A stretch of 5,189 bases of DNA from Elusimicrobiota bacterium (GTDB taxonomy: Bacteria > Elusimicrobiota > Elusimicrobia > 2-01-FULL-59-12 > JACPXA01), in contig JACPXA010000201.1 in assembly GCA_016196785.1 (NCBI GenBank), positions 1-5,189 on the forward strand, read 5' to 3'. Under the pieces are notes generated by a model that saw only the letters and a list, made by a program, of their open reading frames with translations, ran no database searches and had not been told where the DNA came from. The position numbers and the translations under genes were made by a program. Of this stretch, positions 1-5,189 are shown in pieces; position 1 is the stretch's first letter; each line of letters opens with the position of its first letter.

Positions 1-231
1 GGGACCGAAGCGGGCGGTATTACCTTCACGAACTTAACGAGCGAGTGCACCATTCGGATCTACACCTTGACGGGGGAGCTCGTGCGGGAGCTCAGACACC
101 AAGGGGGTCTCCCCTCGTTCCGGTGGGATGTCACCAACGACCAAGGGGAAGCCGTCGTCAGCGGGGTGTATCTCTATGACATCCGCTCCTTGAACGATTC
201 GAAGCAGGGCAAGCTCATGATTATCCGTTGA
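1..231 (+). CDS. C-terminal end of a secreted protein with a FlgD/Ig-like domain (5' end outside window)
   Basis: Frame 1 is open from the first base to TGA at 229-231 and gives the last 76 residues of a larger protein. The pattern is that of the FlgD-like Ig domain found at the C-terminus of many large exported bacterial proteins, related in form to type A sorting tails. It has a strand of the type TIRIYTLTGELVREL (residues 17-31), then FRWDVTNDQGEAVVSGVYLY (40-59) with the conserved W-D-x(5)-G and SGVYLY elements, and a last strand GKLMIIR (70-76). Such domains usually act as structural or anchoring tails of cell-surface or secreted proteins. The enzymatic or adhesive part lies upstream of the window, so the protein's function cannot be stated. 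It is followed after 41 nt by another exported-protein gene on the same strand, probably in the same transcript. The domain call is fairly sure; its role as a secretion signal is inference. Confidence 0.8.
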   Translation, partial: GTEAGGITFTNLTSECTIRIYTLTGELVRELRHQGGLPSFRWDVTNDQGEAVVSGVYLYDIRSLNDSKQGKLMIIR

Positions 232-260
232 ATGGCCAAAGGGCGTGGGCGGAGGGCCAA

Positions 261-266
261 AGGAGG
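261..266 (+). promoter_or_regulatory. Shine-Dalgarno site that decides the start at 273
   Basis: AGGAGG lies 6 nt before the ATG at 273. It abuts the ATG at 267 directly, and the in-frame TTG at 228 lies upstream of it. Spacing therefore favours ATG 273 as the true start of the collar-like protein. Confidence 0.75.
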
Positions 267-272
267 ATGACG

Positions 273-1289
273 ATGAGGTACGTTTCGAGATGCTTCGCAG
301 GGCTCTTGCTGGGGGCAGTCGCAGCCGCGGGATGGGCGGCGCCCCCCCAAGAGATCAGCTACCAAGGCGTGTTACGGGAGGGGGACACGCCGGTCACCGC
401 CACCAAACGGATGCAGTTCCGGGTCACGAATGGCGAAGGGACCCAGGTGTACTGGTCCAGCAATGACGTGTCGGTCCCAGTTTCAAGCGGGGTGTTCTCC
501 GCGATGCTCGCCCCGGTGGGGGTGGAGTGGGGAAATGTGACACCCTACCTCGAGGTGACGGTGGAAGGACAACGTTTAGAACCGCGAGAAAAACTAACCG
601 CCAGCCCCTATGCACTGGTCAGCCACCGAGTCGTTGATAACGGCGTGACACTCAACCAACTAGCCCCAACGGTGCAAGACCGGCTCCTCTCAACAGGGAA
701 CGTCACGGTCAGTTACCTTGCCGTCCCAGTCCAGGACCGGTTGATTCCAACGACCGGCGTGACCACCGGGCAGCTCTCCCAGCCAGTGCAAGAACGTCTC
801 ATCCCACCTGGGGGGGTTGCGGTCAATCAACTGGCCCCTGGGGTACAGGAACGGCTACTCCCCTCTGGGTTGGTCGCGATGTTTACCAATACGTGTCCTC
901 CCGGGTGGAACCGGTTCACCCCGCTCGACACCCGGTTCCCGAAGGGAGCTCCGTCTGGGGCTACGGGTGGCGCCGCCGGCGGCAGCCCCACCCACACCCA
1001 TGAGGGTGACGGCAGCCACAGTCACGCGGGAACCACACAGGAGGGAGGCGTCAACCACGCGCATAGTTTCTCAGGGAGGACGGGGGAAGGAAATGTCGGG
1101 CGCAGAGATGTAGACACCGGGGATGCGGTGTTCGGGGTAGATCATACGCATGACTTTGTCGGGACGACTCAGGGCGCGAGTGCCTATCTCCACACCCACG
1201 GGGTCAGTTTGGGTGGCGGTACTCACACGCATGGGACCGCGAATCACCTGCCCCCATTCCTGGAGGTGGTGTTCTGCCAAAAGAATTGA
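273..1289 (+). CDS. Exported phage-tail-collar/fibre-tip-like protein with 19-residue repeats and HxH motifs
   Basis: From ATG 273 the product is 338 residues. ATG 267 and TTG 228 are in frame but badly placed relative to the AGGAGG at 261. Residues 1-22 form a Sec signal peptide: RYVSR n-region, a Leu/Ala/Gly core, and a likely cut near AGWA/A. Residues 25-118 match the beta-rich domain common in exported bacterial proteins, starting EISYQGVL, with FRVTNGEG, VSSGVFSAML, YLEVTVEG and a closing LTASPYAL. Four tandem 19-residue repeats occupy 124-199. Next comes a collar-like segment, SGLVAMF then CPPGWNRF and DTRFPKG (about 198-225). The C-terminal part is rich in Gly, Thr and His, with six HxH motifs at residues 241, 249, 262, 291, 307 and 318, ending HLPPFLEVVFC. 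HxH motifs in the T4 gp37 fibre tip bind iron in a trimer; a similar metal-bound tip here is inference. The mature protein has only two cysteines (C208, C335), which could form a disulphide. The stop overlaps the next gene. It is more likely a host surface or secreted protein than a prophage gene, because it has a signal peptide and no phage neighbours. Confidence 0.85.
   Translation: MRYVSRCFAGLLLGAVAAAGWAAPPQEISYQGVLREGDTPVTATKRMQFRVTNGEGTQVYWSSNDVSVPVSSGVFSAMLAPVGVEWGNVTPYLEVTVEGQRLEPREKLTASPYALVSHRVVDNGVTLNQLAPTVQDRLLSTGNVTVSYLAVPVQDRLIPTTGVTTGQLSQPVQERLIPPGGVAVNQLAPGVQERLLPSGLVAMFTNTCPPGWNRFTPLDTRFPKGAPSGATGGAAGGSPTHTHEGDGSHSHAGTTQEGGVNHAHSFSGRTGEGNVGRRDVDTGDAVFGVDHTHDFVGTTQGASAYLHTHGVSLGGGTHTHGTANHLPPFLEVVFCQKN
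642..869 (+). repeat. Four tandem 57-bp coding repeats (19 residues each)
   Basis: The units are 642-698, 699-755, 756-812 and 813-869, all in frame inside the collar-like gene. The protein consensus is roughly GVTxxQLAxxVQ[DE]RL[LI]PxG. Unit 1 begins GVTLNQLAPTVQDRLLSTG and unit 4 begins GVAVNQLAPGVQERLLPSG. The VQ[DE]RL core is present in all four. DNA identity between units is clearly lower than protein similarity, so these are old, selected protein repeats and not a recent slippage array. They probably form a stalk between the N-terminal domain and the collar-like tip. Confidence 0.85.
993..1232 (+). other. Six HxH motifs: putative metal-binding fibre tip
   Basis: HxH codon triplets lie at 993-1001 (HTH), 1017-1025 (HSH), 1056-1064 (HAH), 1143-1151 (HTH), 1191-1199 (HTH) and 1224-1232 (HTH), embedded in Gly/Thr/Ser-rich sequence. 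The spacing is irregular (8, 13, 29, 16 and 11 residues between successive motifs). In phage T4 gp37, HxH motifs of three chains coordinate a line of iron ions along a needle-like tip. The motif pattern is seen directly; metal binding and trimer formation here are inferred from that analogy. Confidence 0.6.
1262..1270 (+). promoter_or_regulatory. Possible Shine-Dalgarno site for the TPR gene, suggesting a CTG start at 1274
   Basis: GGAGGTGGT sits inside the last codons of the collar-like gene. It is about 18 nt from TTG 1286, longer than usual, but its GGAGGT core is 6 nt from an in-frame CTG at 1274. The same bases encode the conserved EVV of the upstream protein, so the match may be coincidental. 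Confidence 0.35.
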
Positions 1290-2425
1290 TCGGTCTCCTT
1301 GGGGTCCTGGGGGTGCTTGTTTCCCCGTCGTTCGCTGAGGACACCCCGTCTCCCACCCTCCTCCTCGACCAGGCGCTCACCGCCTACTCTGCAGGGGACG
1401 ACGAGACGGCGCTCACCCTCAGCCTGCGCCTCCTCGCCGCTGAACCCGCGCACCCCGTCGCGCAAGCGCTGCGGTACAGTGTCACGCAGGACCACCAGCA
1501 CCGTCTCGCTCTGCGGGCGCTTGAGCAACGGCACCAACTGCTGCAAGAGCAGCTTGAGCGGCTCGCCCGCCAAGCGGTCGAACGCTCCAGCGATACCGCC
1601 CTGATGGCTGAACGCCAACGGTTCGAAGCCGCCTCTCATCGTCGTCAAGCCGAGCTGGACCGGCTCCTGGGTCCGTACGCCCAACCGGTGGAGGAAGCGC
1701 TCGAACGGGCAGAGCTGGTGCAGGCGAACCTCCACTGGTACCGGATGCATCATCTCAGCCCCACCGCCCCGATGGTGACGCAGACCCAAGCGGTGCTGGT
1801 CAGCGCGCTGCAACAACGGCTGGCTCAGGCCGAGGAACTCTCAGCCCAGGAACGGTTTCTCCTGGACGGGTGGCTGGCCTACCACCGGGGGGCGTTTGAC
1901 GCCGCGGCCCAGGCGTGGGGGAAAGCCCAGGCCATCCCTCCCGGGGACCAGATCTCGGCAGCGTTGTTCGAGCTGATGGCGCTCCCGATCGCTCATGCGC
2001 AGGCCCAACATCGCGCTCAAGCCACGCTGACAGAACGCGAACGAGCACGCCAGACGCAAGCCAAGGCCGCGGCGGCCCAGCGCGCAGCGCGGGACGCCGC
2101 GATCCAACGATCCCTCCGTGAGGGGTTGCAATCGTATCAGGCGGGCCGCTGGCGGGAAGCCGCCTACGCCTTCCAGGAGGTGCTCCGGCAGGCGCCCACC
2201 CACCCCCAGGCCTCGGAGTACCTCGCGAAGGTCCAAGCCACGCTGGCCCAGGAGCGCGACCCGCAACAGGCTGAGTCGCACTACCAAGCGGGGTTGGTGG
2301 CGTATGCCCACCGACAGCTCGAGCAAGCGCGCCACGAATGGGAACTGACCTTGCGGTTTGCGCCAAATCACGCGAAAGCCCAGCGGGCGCTGGAAAAAGT
2401 CCAAAAGGAGCTGGTGCTGCAATGA
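1286..2425 (+). CDS. Exported TPR and coiled-coil protein
   Basis: Read from TTG 1286 the product is 379 residues. Residues 2-17 are a hydrophobic signal peptide (GLLGVLGVLV core, probable cut after PSFA, before EDTP). A CTG at 1274 would add MPKE, giving the otherwise missing positive n-region. No ATG occurs near the start. Visible elements are a TPR-like helix pair at about 25-57 (ALTAYSAGDDETAL with AEPAHP), a charged coiled coil at about 62-127 rich in Gln, Arg, Glu and Leu, a TPR-like unit at about 192-222 (LAYHRGAFDAAAQAW), an Ala/Arg/Gln-rich helix at about 237-278, and two good TPRs at about 276-309 (GLQSYQAGRWREAAYAFQEVL, with APTHPQA) and 329-363 (YQAGLVAYAHRQLEQA, with FAPNHAKA). 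TPR proteins act as protein-binding scaffolds; this one should work in the periplasm or at the outer membrane. It overlaps both neighbours by 4 nt, so it is probably coupled in translation to the kinase gene. It may support assembly of the secreted proteins or help the kinase sense; neither is shown by sequence. Confidence 0.85.
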   Translation: MIGLLGVLGVLVSPSFAEDTPSPTLLLDQALTAYSAGDDETALTLSLRLLAAEPAHPVAQALRYSVTQDHQHRLALRALEQRHQLLQEQLERLARQAVERSSDTALMAERQRFEAASHRRQAELDRLLGPYAQPVEEALERAELVQANLHWYRMHHLSPTAPMVTQTQAVLVSALQQRLAQAEELSAQERFLLDGWLAYHRGAFDAAAQAWGKAQAIPPGDQISAALFELMALPIAHAQAQHRAQATLTERERARQTQAKAAAAQRAARDAAIQRSLREGLQSYQAGRWREAAYAFQEVLRQAPTHPQASEYLAKVQATLAQERDPQQAESHYQAGLVAYAHRQLEQARHEWELTLRFAPNHAKAQRALEKVQKELVLQ

Positions 2426-3897
2426 AGCTCCGCTACCAATATGCCCTCTGGCTCAGCGCCCTCATCGTGGCGGCGGTATTGGGCACCAGCCTATGCGTGG
2501 ATCTCGCGGAACGCCGGTTCCTCCAGCACGTGGCCACCCAACGTGACCACACCACGTTGAACGCCTTGGCCCACATCACCAAAGACGCCCTCCTCGCCAA
2601 TGACGACCTTCTGCTCATTGACTATGCGCAGCTCCTCAAGCAGAACCACCCCGACATGGCGTACGTGGCGATCACCAGCCCCGAGGGGGTCGTCCTTGCC
2701 CATTCGGATCCCCAGTGGGTGGGCCAGCCCGCGGCCGCCCACCGCGTGCCCGCGGACGTCTTCACCCGTCAGACCACACTGTCCCTGGGCGGCCAGCCGG
2801 CCGCCACGGTCTCCTTTGGGATCTGGCAGGCTGTCCGGCAGCGAGACATCACCCAGGTCGCCACCCAAGCCAGAGGATGGATCTGGGGAATCGGCTTCGG
2901 TATCTTGAGCGTCACGCTTCTGGCCGCCTATTGGCTAGCGCGGAGCATCACCTCGCCCATCCAACGCTTAGAGCAGGCCGCGCAGGCCATCGGCGAGGGG
3001 CACCTCGACCACCGGATTACCTTGCGGCGGCAGGACGAGCTCGGCCGCTTGGCGCAAGCCTTTAACGGGATGGCGCATCGGCTGGGGGAGTTGAATCGCC
3101 TGAAAGATGAGTTCGTCCAGGCGGTCACCCACGAACTGAGGTCCCCCCTCGGGGCAATCAGCTCGTTCATCCATCTCATGCAGGCCGAAGCCCAACGGCC
3201 CACTGAGACATTGGTCACTACCTGGCTCGGTTACCTCCAGCGCATGCAGGCCAATACTGAACGGCTCACCCGATTCATCAACGATGTCCTCGATGTGGCG
3301 AAGCTGGAGGAACAGAAGGTCCTCTGTCGCTTGGTGCCATGTGAGCTGACGCCCGTGATGACAGAGATGGCTGAGCTGTTCCAACCGCAGGCCACGGAAC
3401 GCCAGCTCACGTTGACGGTCAAAGAGACACCCCACGGTGTCTCTGCCCTGGCGGATCCTGATCATCTCCGGCATATCCTCACGAACTTGCTCTCCAATGC
3501 CCTCAAGTTCACTCCGTCGGGCGGCACCATAACCCTTGGGACAGAGGAGGCAAGCCCTTCCTCAGAATCTCCTGAGCATTCAAAGGACCCGGAATGGATA
3601 CGCGTCTGCGTGGAGGATACCGGGATGGGGGTCCCACGGGAAGCCCAGGGAGCCATCTTTGACAGATTCCACCAGGTTCCTGGGAGCCGTGCTCAGGTCA
3701 AGGGCCCCAAAGGTACCGGCCTTGGTCTCACCATCGCCAAGGCGCTCGTCGAGCTGCAAGGCGGACGAATTTGGGTGGACAGCGCCCCCGGCCAGGGCAG
3801 CCGCTTCACCTTCACCCTCCGTAGTCAGGCGGTCTCAACGTGTCCGAGCGCAACTCCACCAAATGCAGTTCGACCTCAGGAATCTCACGTGTCGTAA
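2422..3897 (+). CDS. Membrane sensor histidine kinase (periplasmic sensor, HAMP, HisKA, HATPase_c)
   Basis: ATG 2422 overlaps the TPR stop as ATGA, with AAGGAG at 2405-2410 upstream. The product is 491 residues, normal for this class. TM1 is at about 8-27. A periplasmic domain of about 120 residues follows (about 28-150), with MAYVAITSPEGVVLAHSDP, a pattern typical of Cache-type sensors. TM2 is at about 153-173. HAMP is at about 173-225 (P179; DELGRLAQAFNGM at 205-217). The HisKA H-box VTHELRSPL has the phospho-acceptor His237. The catalytic domain shows the N-box (HILTNLLSN, N355 and N359), G1 box DTGMG (399-403), F-box IFDRFH and G2 box GTGLGLT (431-437). All residues needed for autophosphorylation and ATP binding are present, so it should be active. 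The cognate partner is almost certainly the receiver-sigma fusion 18 nt downstream. A Ser/Glu-rich insert at about 371-391 precedes G1, and the C-terminal 20 or so residues are a low-complexity tail. The ligand is unknown. Confidence 0.95.
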   Translation: MKLRYQYALWLSALIVAAVLGTSLCVDLAERRFLQHVATQRDHTTLNALAHITKDALLANDDLLLIDYAQLLKQNHPDMAYVAITSPEGVVLAHSDPQWVGQPAAAHRVPADVFTRQTTLSLGGQPAATVSFGIWQAVRQRDITQVATQARGWIWGIGFGILSVTLLAAYWLARSITSPIQRLEQAAQAIGEGHLDHRITLRRQDELGRLAQAFNGMAHRLGELNRLKDEFVQAVTHELRSPLGAISSFIHLMQAEAQRPTETLVTTWLGYLQRMQANTERLTRFINDVLDVAKLEEQKVLCRLVPCELTPVMTEMAELFQPQATERQLTLTVKETPHGVSALADPDHLRHILTNLLSNALKFTPSGGTITLGTEEASPSSESPEHSKDPEWIRVCVEDTGMGVPREAQGAIFDRFHQVPGSRAQVKGPKGTGLGLTIAKALVELQGGRIWVDSAPGQGSRFTFTLRSQAVSTCPSATPPNAVRPQESHVS

Positions 3898-3915
3898 GAG
3901 CCAGAGGATACGATC

Positions 3916-4908
3916 ATGACACAACTTCTTGTCATTGACGATGAAGATGATTATTGCTATCTGGTGCGCCGTATCCTTGAACCAGCGGGCTTCACAATCC
4001 ATACGACCCCCGATGGGGCCTCCGGCTGGGCAGCGCTTCAAGAAACCGCGTGGGATGGTCTTATCCTGGACATCAACCTCCCGGATCAGGACGGCTATGC
4101 GTTCTGCCGCCAGGTCCGATCGGCGGCGAGCCCCCGATATGTTCCGATCCTTTTCCTCACGGTCCGGCGTCGCCCTGAGGAATGGATCCAAGGGTTTGAC
4201 GCTGGAGCAGACGACTACCTGACGAAACCGATCATCCCAGAGGAGTTACTTGCCCGTGTCCAAGCCCTTGTGGACCAAAACCCTACCCGACAGGTTCCTC
4301 CCGCATGGCCCCGGCCCGAGGATGGAGTGGTGTCAGCGGCGCAGCATGGAAACCGCGCGGCCTTCGAAGCGCTCCTCACCCATCATCGGCCTCGCGTGTT
4401 TCAGTTCTTTCTGAGCCGGCTCTCAAACCCCGACTCCGCCGAAGACCTCACCGCCCAGACCTTCGCCGCAGTCTACCAAGCGCTCCCCCGGTTTCGCCGG
4501 CAAGCGGCCTTCGCCACCTGGCTCTACCGGATTGCGACCAACATGCTCTGCCACCATGTCCGCAAAGCACACCATGCCGAGGTCTCCTGGGAGGGGTTGA
4601 TGGATAAGGACGGTGATCCAGACCGGATACCTCAAGCGATCCAGCCGGTTGACTCCACGACCTCCACCCCAACGGCTACCCTCCAGCGTCTCTGCACTCA
4701 AGAGGTACTGGCTACCTTACCAGTCGTCTACCAACAGGTCCTCCAACTGTATGAAGTGGAGCACCTTGACTATCCCGCCATCGCCAGGAAGCTCGGGCGC
4801 CCAATGGGTACTGTCATGTCCCGTCTCCACCGCGCTCGCCGTCTCTTCCGCCGCCGCTGGCATGAAGGTCAAGACGGCCCCGCCCCCGCTCGCCTGAAGA
4901 TAACTTGA
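3916..4908 (+). CDS. Response regulator fused to an ECF-type sigma factor (REC-sigma2-sigma4)
   Basis: ATG 3916 is preceded by AGAGG at 3903-3907, and the product is 330 residues. Residues 1-120 form a full CheY-like receiver: acidic pair D8/D9, phospho-acceptor D52 in LILDINLPDQDG, switch T82 and Y101, and K104 in LTKP. After a Pro-rich linker (about 122-136), residues 146-217 form ECF sigma region 2: AFEALLTHH, AEDLTAQTFAAVYQAL, and FATWLYRIATN in the core-binding and -10 recognition part. A linker of about 218-260 follows. Region 4 is at about 263-315, with LPVVYQQVLQLYEVEHLDYP and a helix-turn-helix ending GRPMGTVMSRLHRARRLFRR, the classic ECF -35 recognition pattern. Phosphorylation by the adjacent kinase should control sigma activity directly. 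Most response regulators end in OmpR, NarL or NtrC outputs. PhyR combines the two modules in the opposite order (sigma-like first, receiver last) and acts as an anti-anti-sigma. Here region 4 keeps its DNA-binding form, so a true sigma factor is favoured, but a sigma mimic is possible. No anti-sigma gene is adjacent within the window. Confidence 0.93.
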   Translation: MTQLLVIDDEDDYCYLVRRILEPAGFTIHTTPDGASGWAALQETAWDGLILDINLPDQDGYAFCRQVRSAASPRYVPILFLTVRRRPEEWIQGFDAGADDYLTKPIIPEELLARVQALVDQNPTRQVPPAWPRPEDGVVSAAQHGNRAAFEALLTHHRPRVFQFFLSRLSNPDSAEDLTAQTFAAVYQALPRFRRQAAFATWLYRIATNMLCHHVRKAHHAEVSWEGLMDKDGDPDRIPQAIQPVDSTTSTPTATLQRLCTQEVLATLPVVYQQVLQLYEVEHLDYPAIARKLGRPMGTVMSRLHRARRLFRRRWHEGQDGPAPARLKIT

Positions 4909-4935
4909 CATATATACTATTATATGTTATATAAT
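4905..4935 (+). promoter_or_regulatory. Sigma70-type promoter of the antitoxin gene
   Basis: A perfect -35 box, TTGACA at 4905-4910, overlaps the stop codon of the sigma-fusion gene. Two overlapping -10 boxes follow: TATATA at 4928-4933 with a 17-bp spacer, or TATAAT at 4930-4935 with a 19-bp spacer. Transcription would start near 4940, leaving a short leader with the ribosome site at 4949. The AT-rich tract stands out sharply from the GC-rich surroundings. Confidence 0.75.
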
Positions 4936-4939
4936 AGTA
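4915..4939. promoter_or_regulatory. Perfect 11-bp inverted repeat, probable antitoxin operator
   Basis: TACTATTATAT (4915-4925) and ATATAATAGTA (4929-4939) are exact reverse complements around the 3-base centre GTT. The repeat covers the promoter spacer and -10 region. Phd/YefM antitoxins repress their own operons by binding palindromes at the promoter, so this is very likely the operator. There is no GC-rich stem or T-run, so it is not a typical intrinsic terminator. Confidence 0.7.
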
Positions 4940-4948
4940 CCAGGTTAC

Positions 4949-4954
4949 AGGAGG
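4949..4954 (+). promoter_or_regulatory. Shine-Dalgarno site for the antitoxin gene
   Basis: AGGAGG, continuing into a G-run, lies 5 nt before TTG 4960. This strong site supports a TTG start, and the first codons after it (MKTIKALALRK) match the usual beginning of the family. Confidence 0.7.
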
Positions 4955-4959
4955 GGGCG

Positions 4960-5189
4960 TTGAAAACGATTAAGGCACTCGCGTTACGAAAACGGCTCGG
5001 CGCGATTCTTGATGGGGTGGTGAAAACGAAAGAACCGGTTGCGGTCAGCCGAGCCAATCAACCCATTGTCGTGTTGCTTCCTTACGAGCAGTACGTCCAA
5101 GTGGCCGACCGTGCAGCCCGGACGCGGCGCCTCGCCGCCGTGGCCGAAGCCACCGACCGGTGGTGGGGTCAGCACGCCGAACGTCTCAA
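4960..5189 (+). CDS. Phd/YefM-family type II antitoxin (3' end outside window)
   Basis: The frame opens at TTG 4960 and runs off the window after 76 codons and 2 bases. The product begins MKTIKALALRKRLGAILDGV, and continues VVKTKEPVAVSRANQPIVVL then LPYEQYVQV (residues 40-48). This is the standard Phd/YefM N-terminal fold: a short helix-rich DNA-binding part, then the strand with R-A-N-x-P and the PYEQY helix. These small proteins neutralise a partner toxin through a disordered C-terminal region and repress their own promoter. Residues from about 49 on are Arg/Ala-rich with a WW pair (68-69) and fit a toxin-binding tail. Family members are often about 80-95 residues, so most of the protein is probably present. 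The partner toxin (often RelE/ParE, Doc or PIN type) should lie just downstream and cannot be seen. It has its own promoter and operator and is unlikely to belong functionally to the kinase operon. Confidence 0.88.
   Translation, partial: MKTIKALALRKRLGAILDGVVKTKEPVAVSRANQPIVVLLPYEQYVQVADRAARTRRLAAVAEATDRWWGQHAERL

Noticed and set aside
74..93. Repeated GGGAGCTC (74-81 and 86-93) that could form a small stem
   Set aside because: It encodes GELVREL of the FlgD-like domain, and there is no T-run or other sign of a terminator or regulator.
228..272. Upstream TTG start (228) and ATG start (267) for the collar-like gene
   Set aside because: They place 13-15 non-signal-like residues before the signal peptide, and the AGGAGG at 261 is correctly spaced only for ATG 273.
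273..1289. Prophage tail gene
   Set aside because: The neighbours are not phage genes, and the protein carries a Sec signal peptide and a secreted-protein N-terminal domain.
2338..2421. A longer kinase N-terminus starting at ATG 2338
   Set aside because: It would overlap the TPR gene by 88 nt and put 28 Gly/Ala/Lys-rich residues before TM1. ATG 2422 with the ATGA overlap and AAGGAG upstream is the natural start.
1244..2422. Long minus-strand open frames (1244-1816, 1800-2366, 1841-2422)
   Set aside because: They are opposite the TPR gene in GC-rich codons. Their translations are Arg/Pro/Gly-rich without domain patterns, so they are shadows.
2968..3474. Minus-strand frame opposite the kinase HAMP/HisKA region
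   Set aside because: No family pattern, and it lies fully antisense to clearly conserved kinase motifs.
3916..4908. PhyR-type general stress regulator
   Set aside because: In PhyR the sigma-like domain precedes the receiver. Here the order is reversed, and region 4 keeps a full ECF helix-turn-helix.
4915..4939. Intrinsic terminator for the kinase/sigma operon
   Set aside because: The dyad is almost purely A/T with no following T-tract, and it coincides with promoter elements. An operator explains it better.

Overview
The window is a GC-rich stretch (about 60% or more by eye) of bacterial DNA. Every recognisable gene lies on the + strand. Gene content suggests a diderm environmental bacterium: a FlgD-like C-terminal tail, a Sec-exported phage-tail-collar-like protein, an exported TPR protein and a membrane histidine kinase. 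The style resembles Nitrospirota, NC10 or Rokubacteria-type genomes, but that is an impression and no marker gene fixes the taxon.

Layout. Positions 1-231 are the 3' end of a gene whose product ends in a FlgD/Ig-like beta domain, typical of large secreted proteins. Positions 273-1289 encode a secreted protein with a signal peptide, a beta-sandwich-type N-terminal domain, four tandem 19-residue repeats and a histidine-rich collar/fibre-tip-like C-terminus with six HxH motifs. Positions 1286-2425 (possibly from 1274) encode an exported TPR and coiled-coil protein. Positions 2422-3897 encode a two-TM sensor histidine kinase. Positions 3916-4908 encode an unusual response regulator whose output domain is a complete ECF-type sigma factor (sigma2 plus sigma4). 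The gene joints are tight: a 41-nt gap, a 4-nt TTGA overlap, a 4-nt ATGA overlap and an 18-nt gap. This fits one operon, with translational coupling at the two overlaps.

A separate unit begins at 4905. A strong sigma70-type promoter, whose -35 box overlaps the stop codon of the sigma-fusion gene, is overlaid by a perfect 11-bp inverted repeat. It precedes a Phd/YefM-family antitoxin gene (4960 to the window end, incomplete). A cognate toxin would lie beyond the window.

How the genes may work together (inference): the kinase senses a periplasmic cue, possibly helped by the exported TPR protein, and phosphorylates Asp52 of the receiver-sigma fusion. That would directly control RNA polymerase recruitment, perhaps to promoters of secreted surface proteins such as the two encoded upstream. 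No anti-sigma gene is visible. The kinase plus receiver-ECF-sigma fusion, co-encoded with a fibre-tip-like exported protein, is the most noteworthy system in the window.
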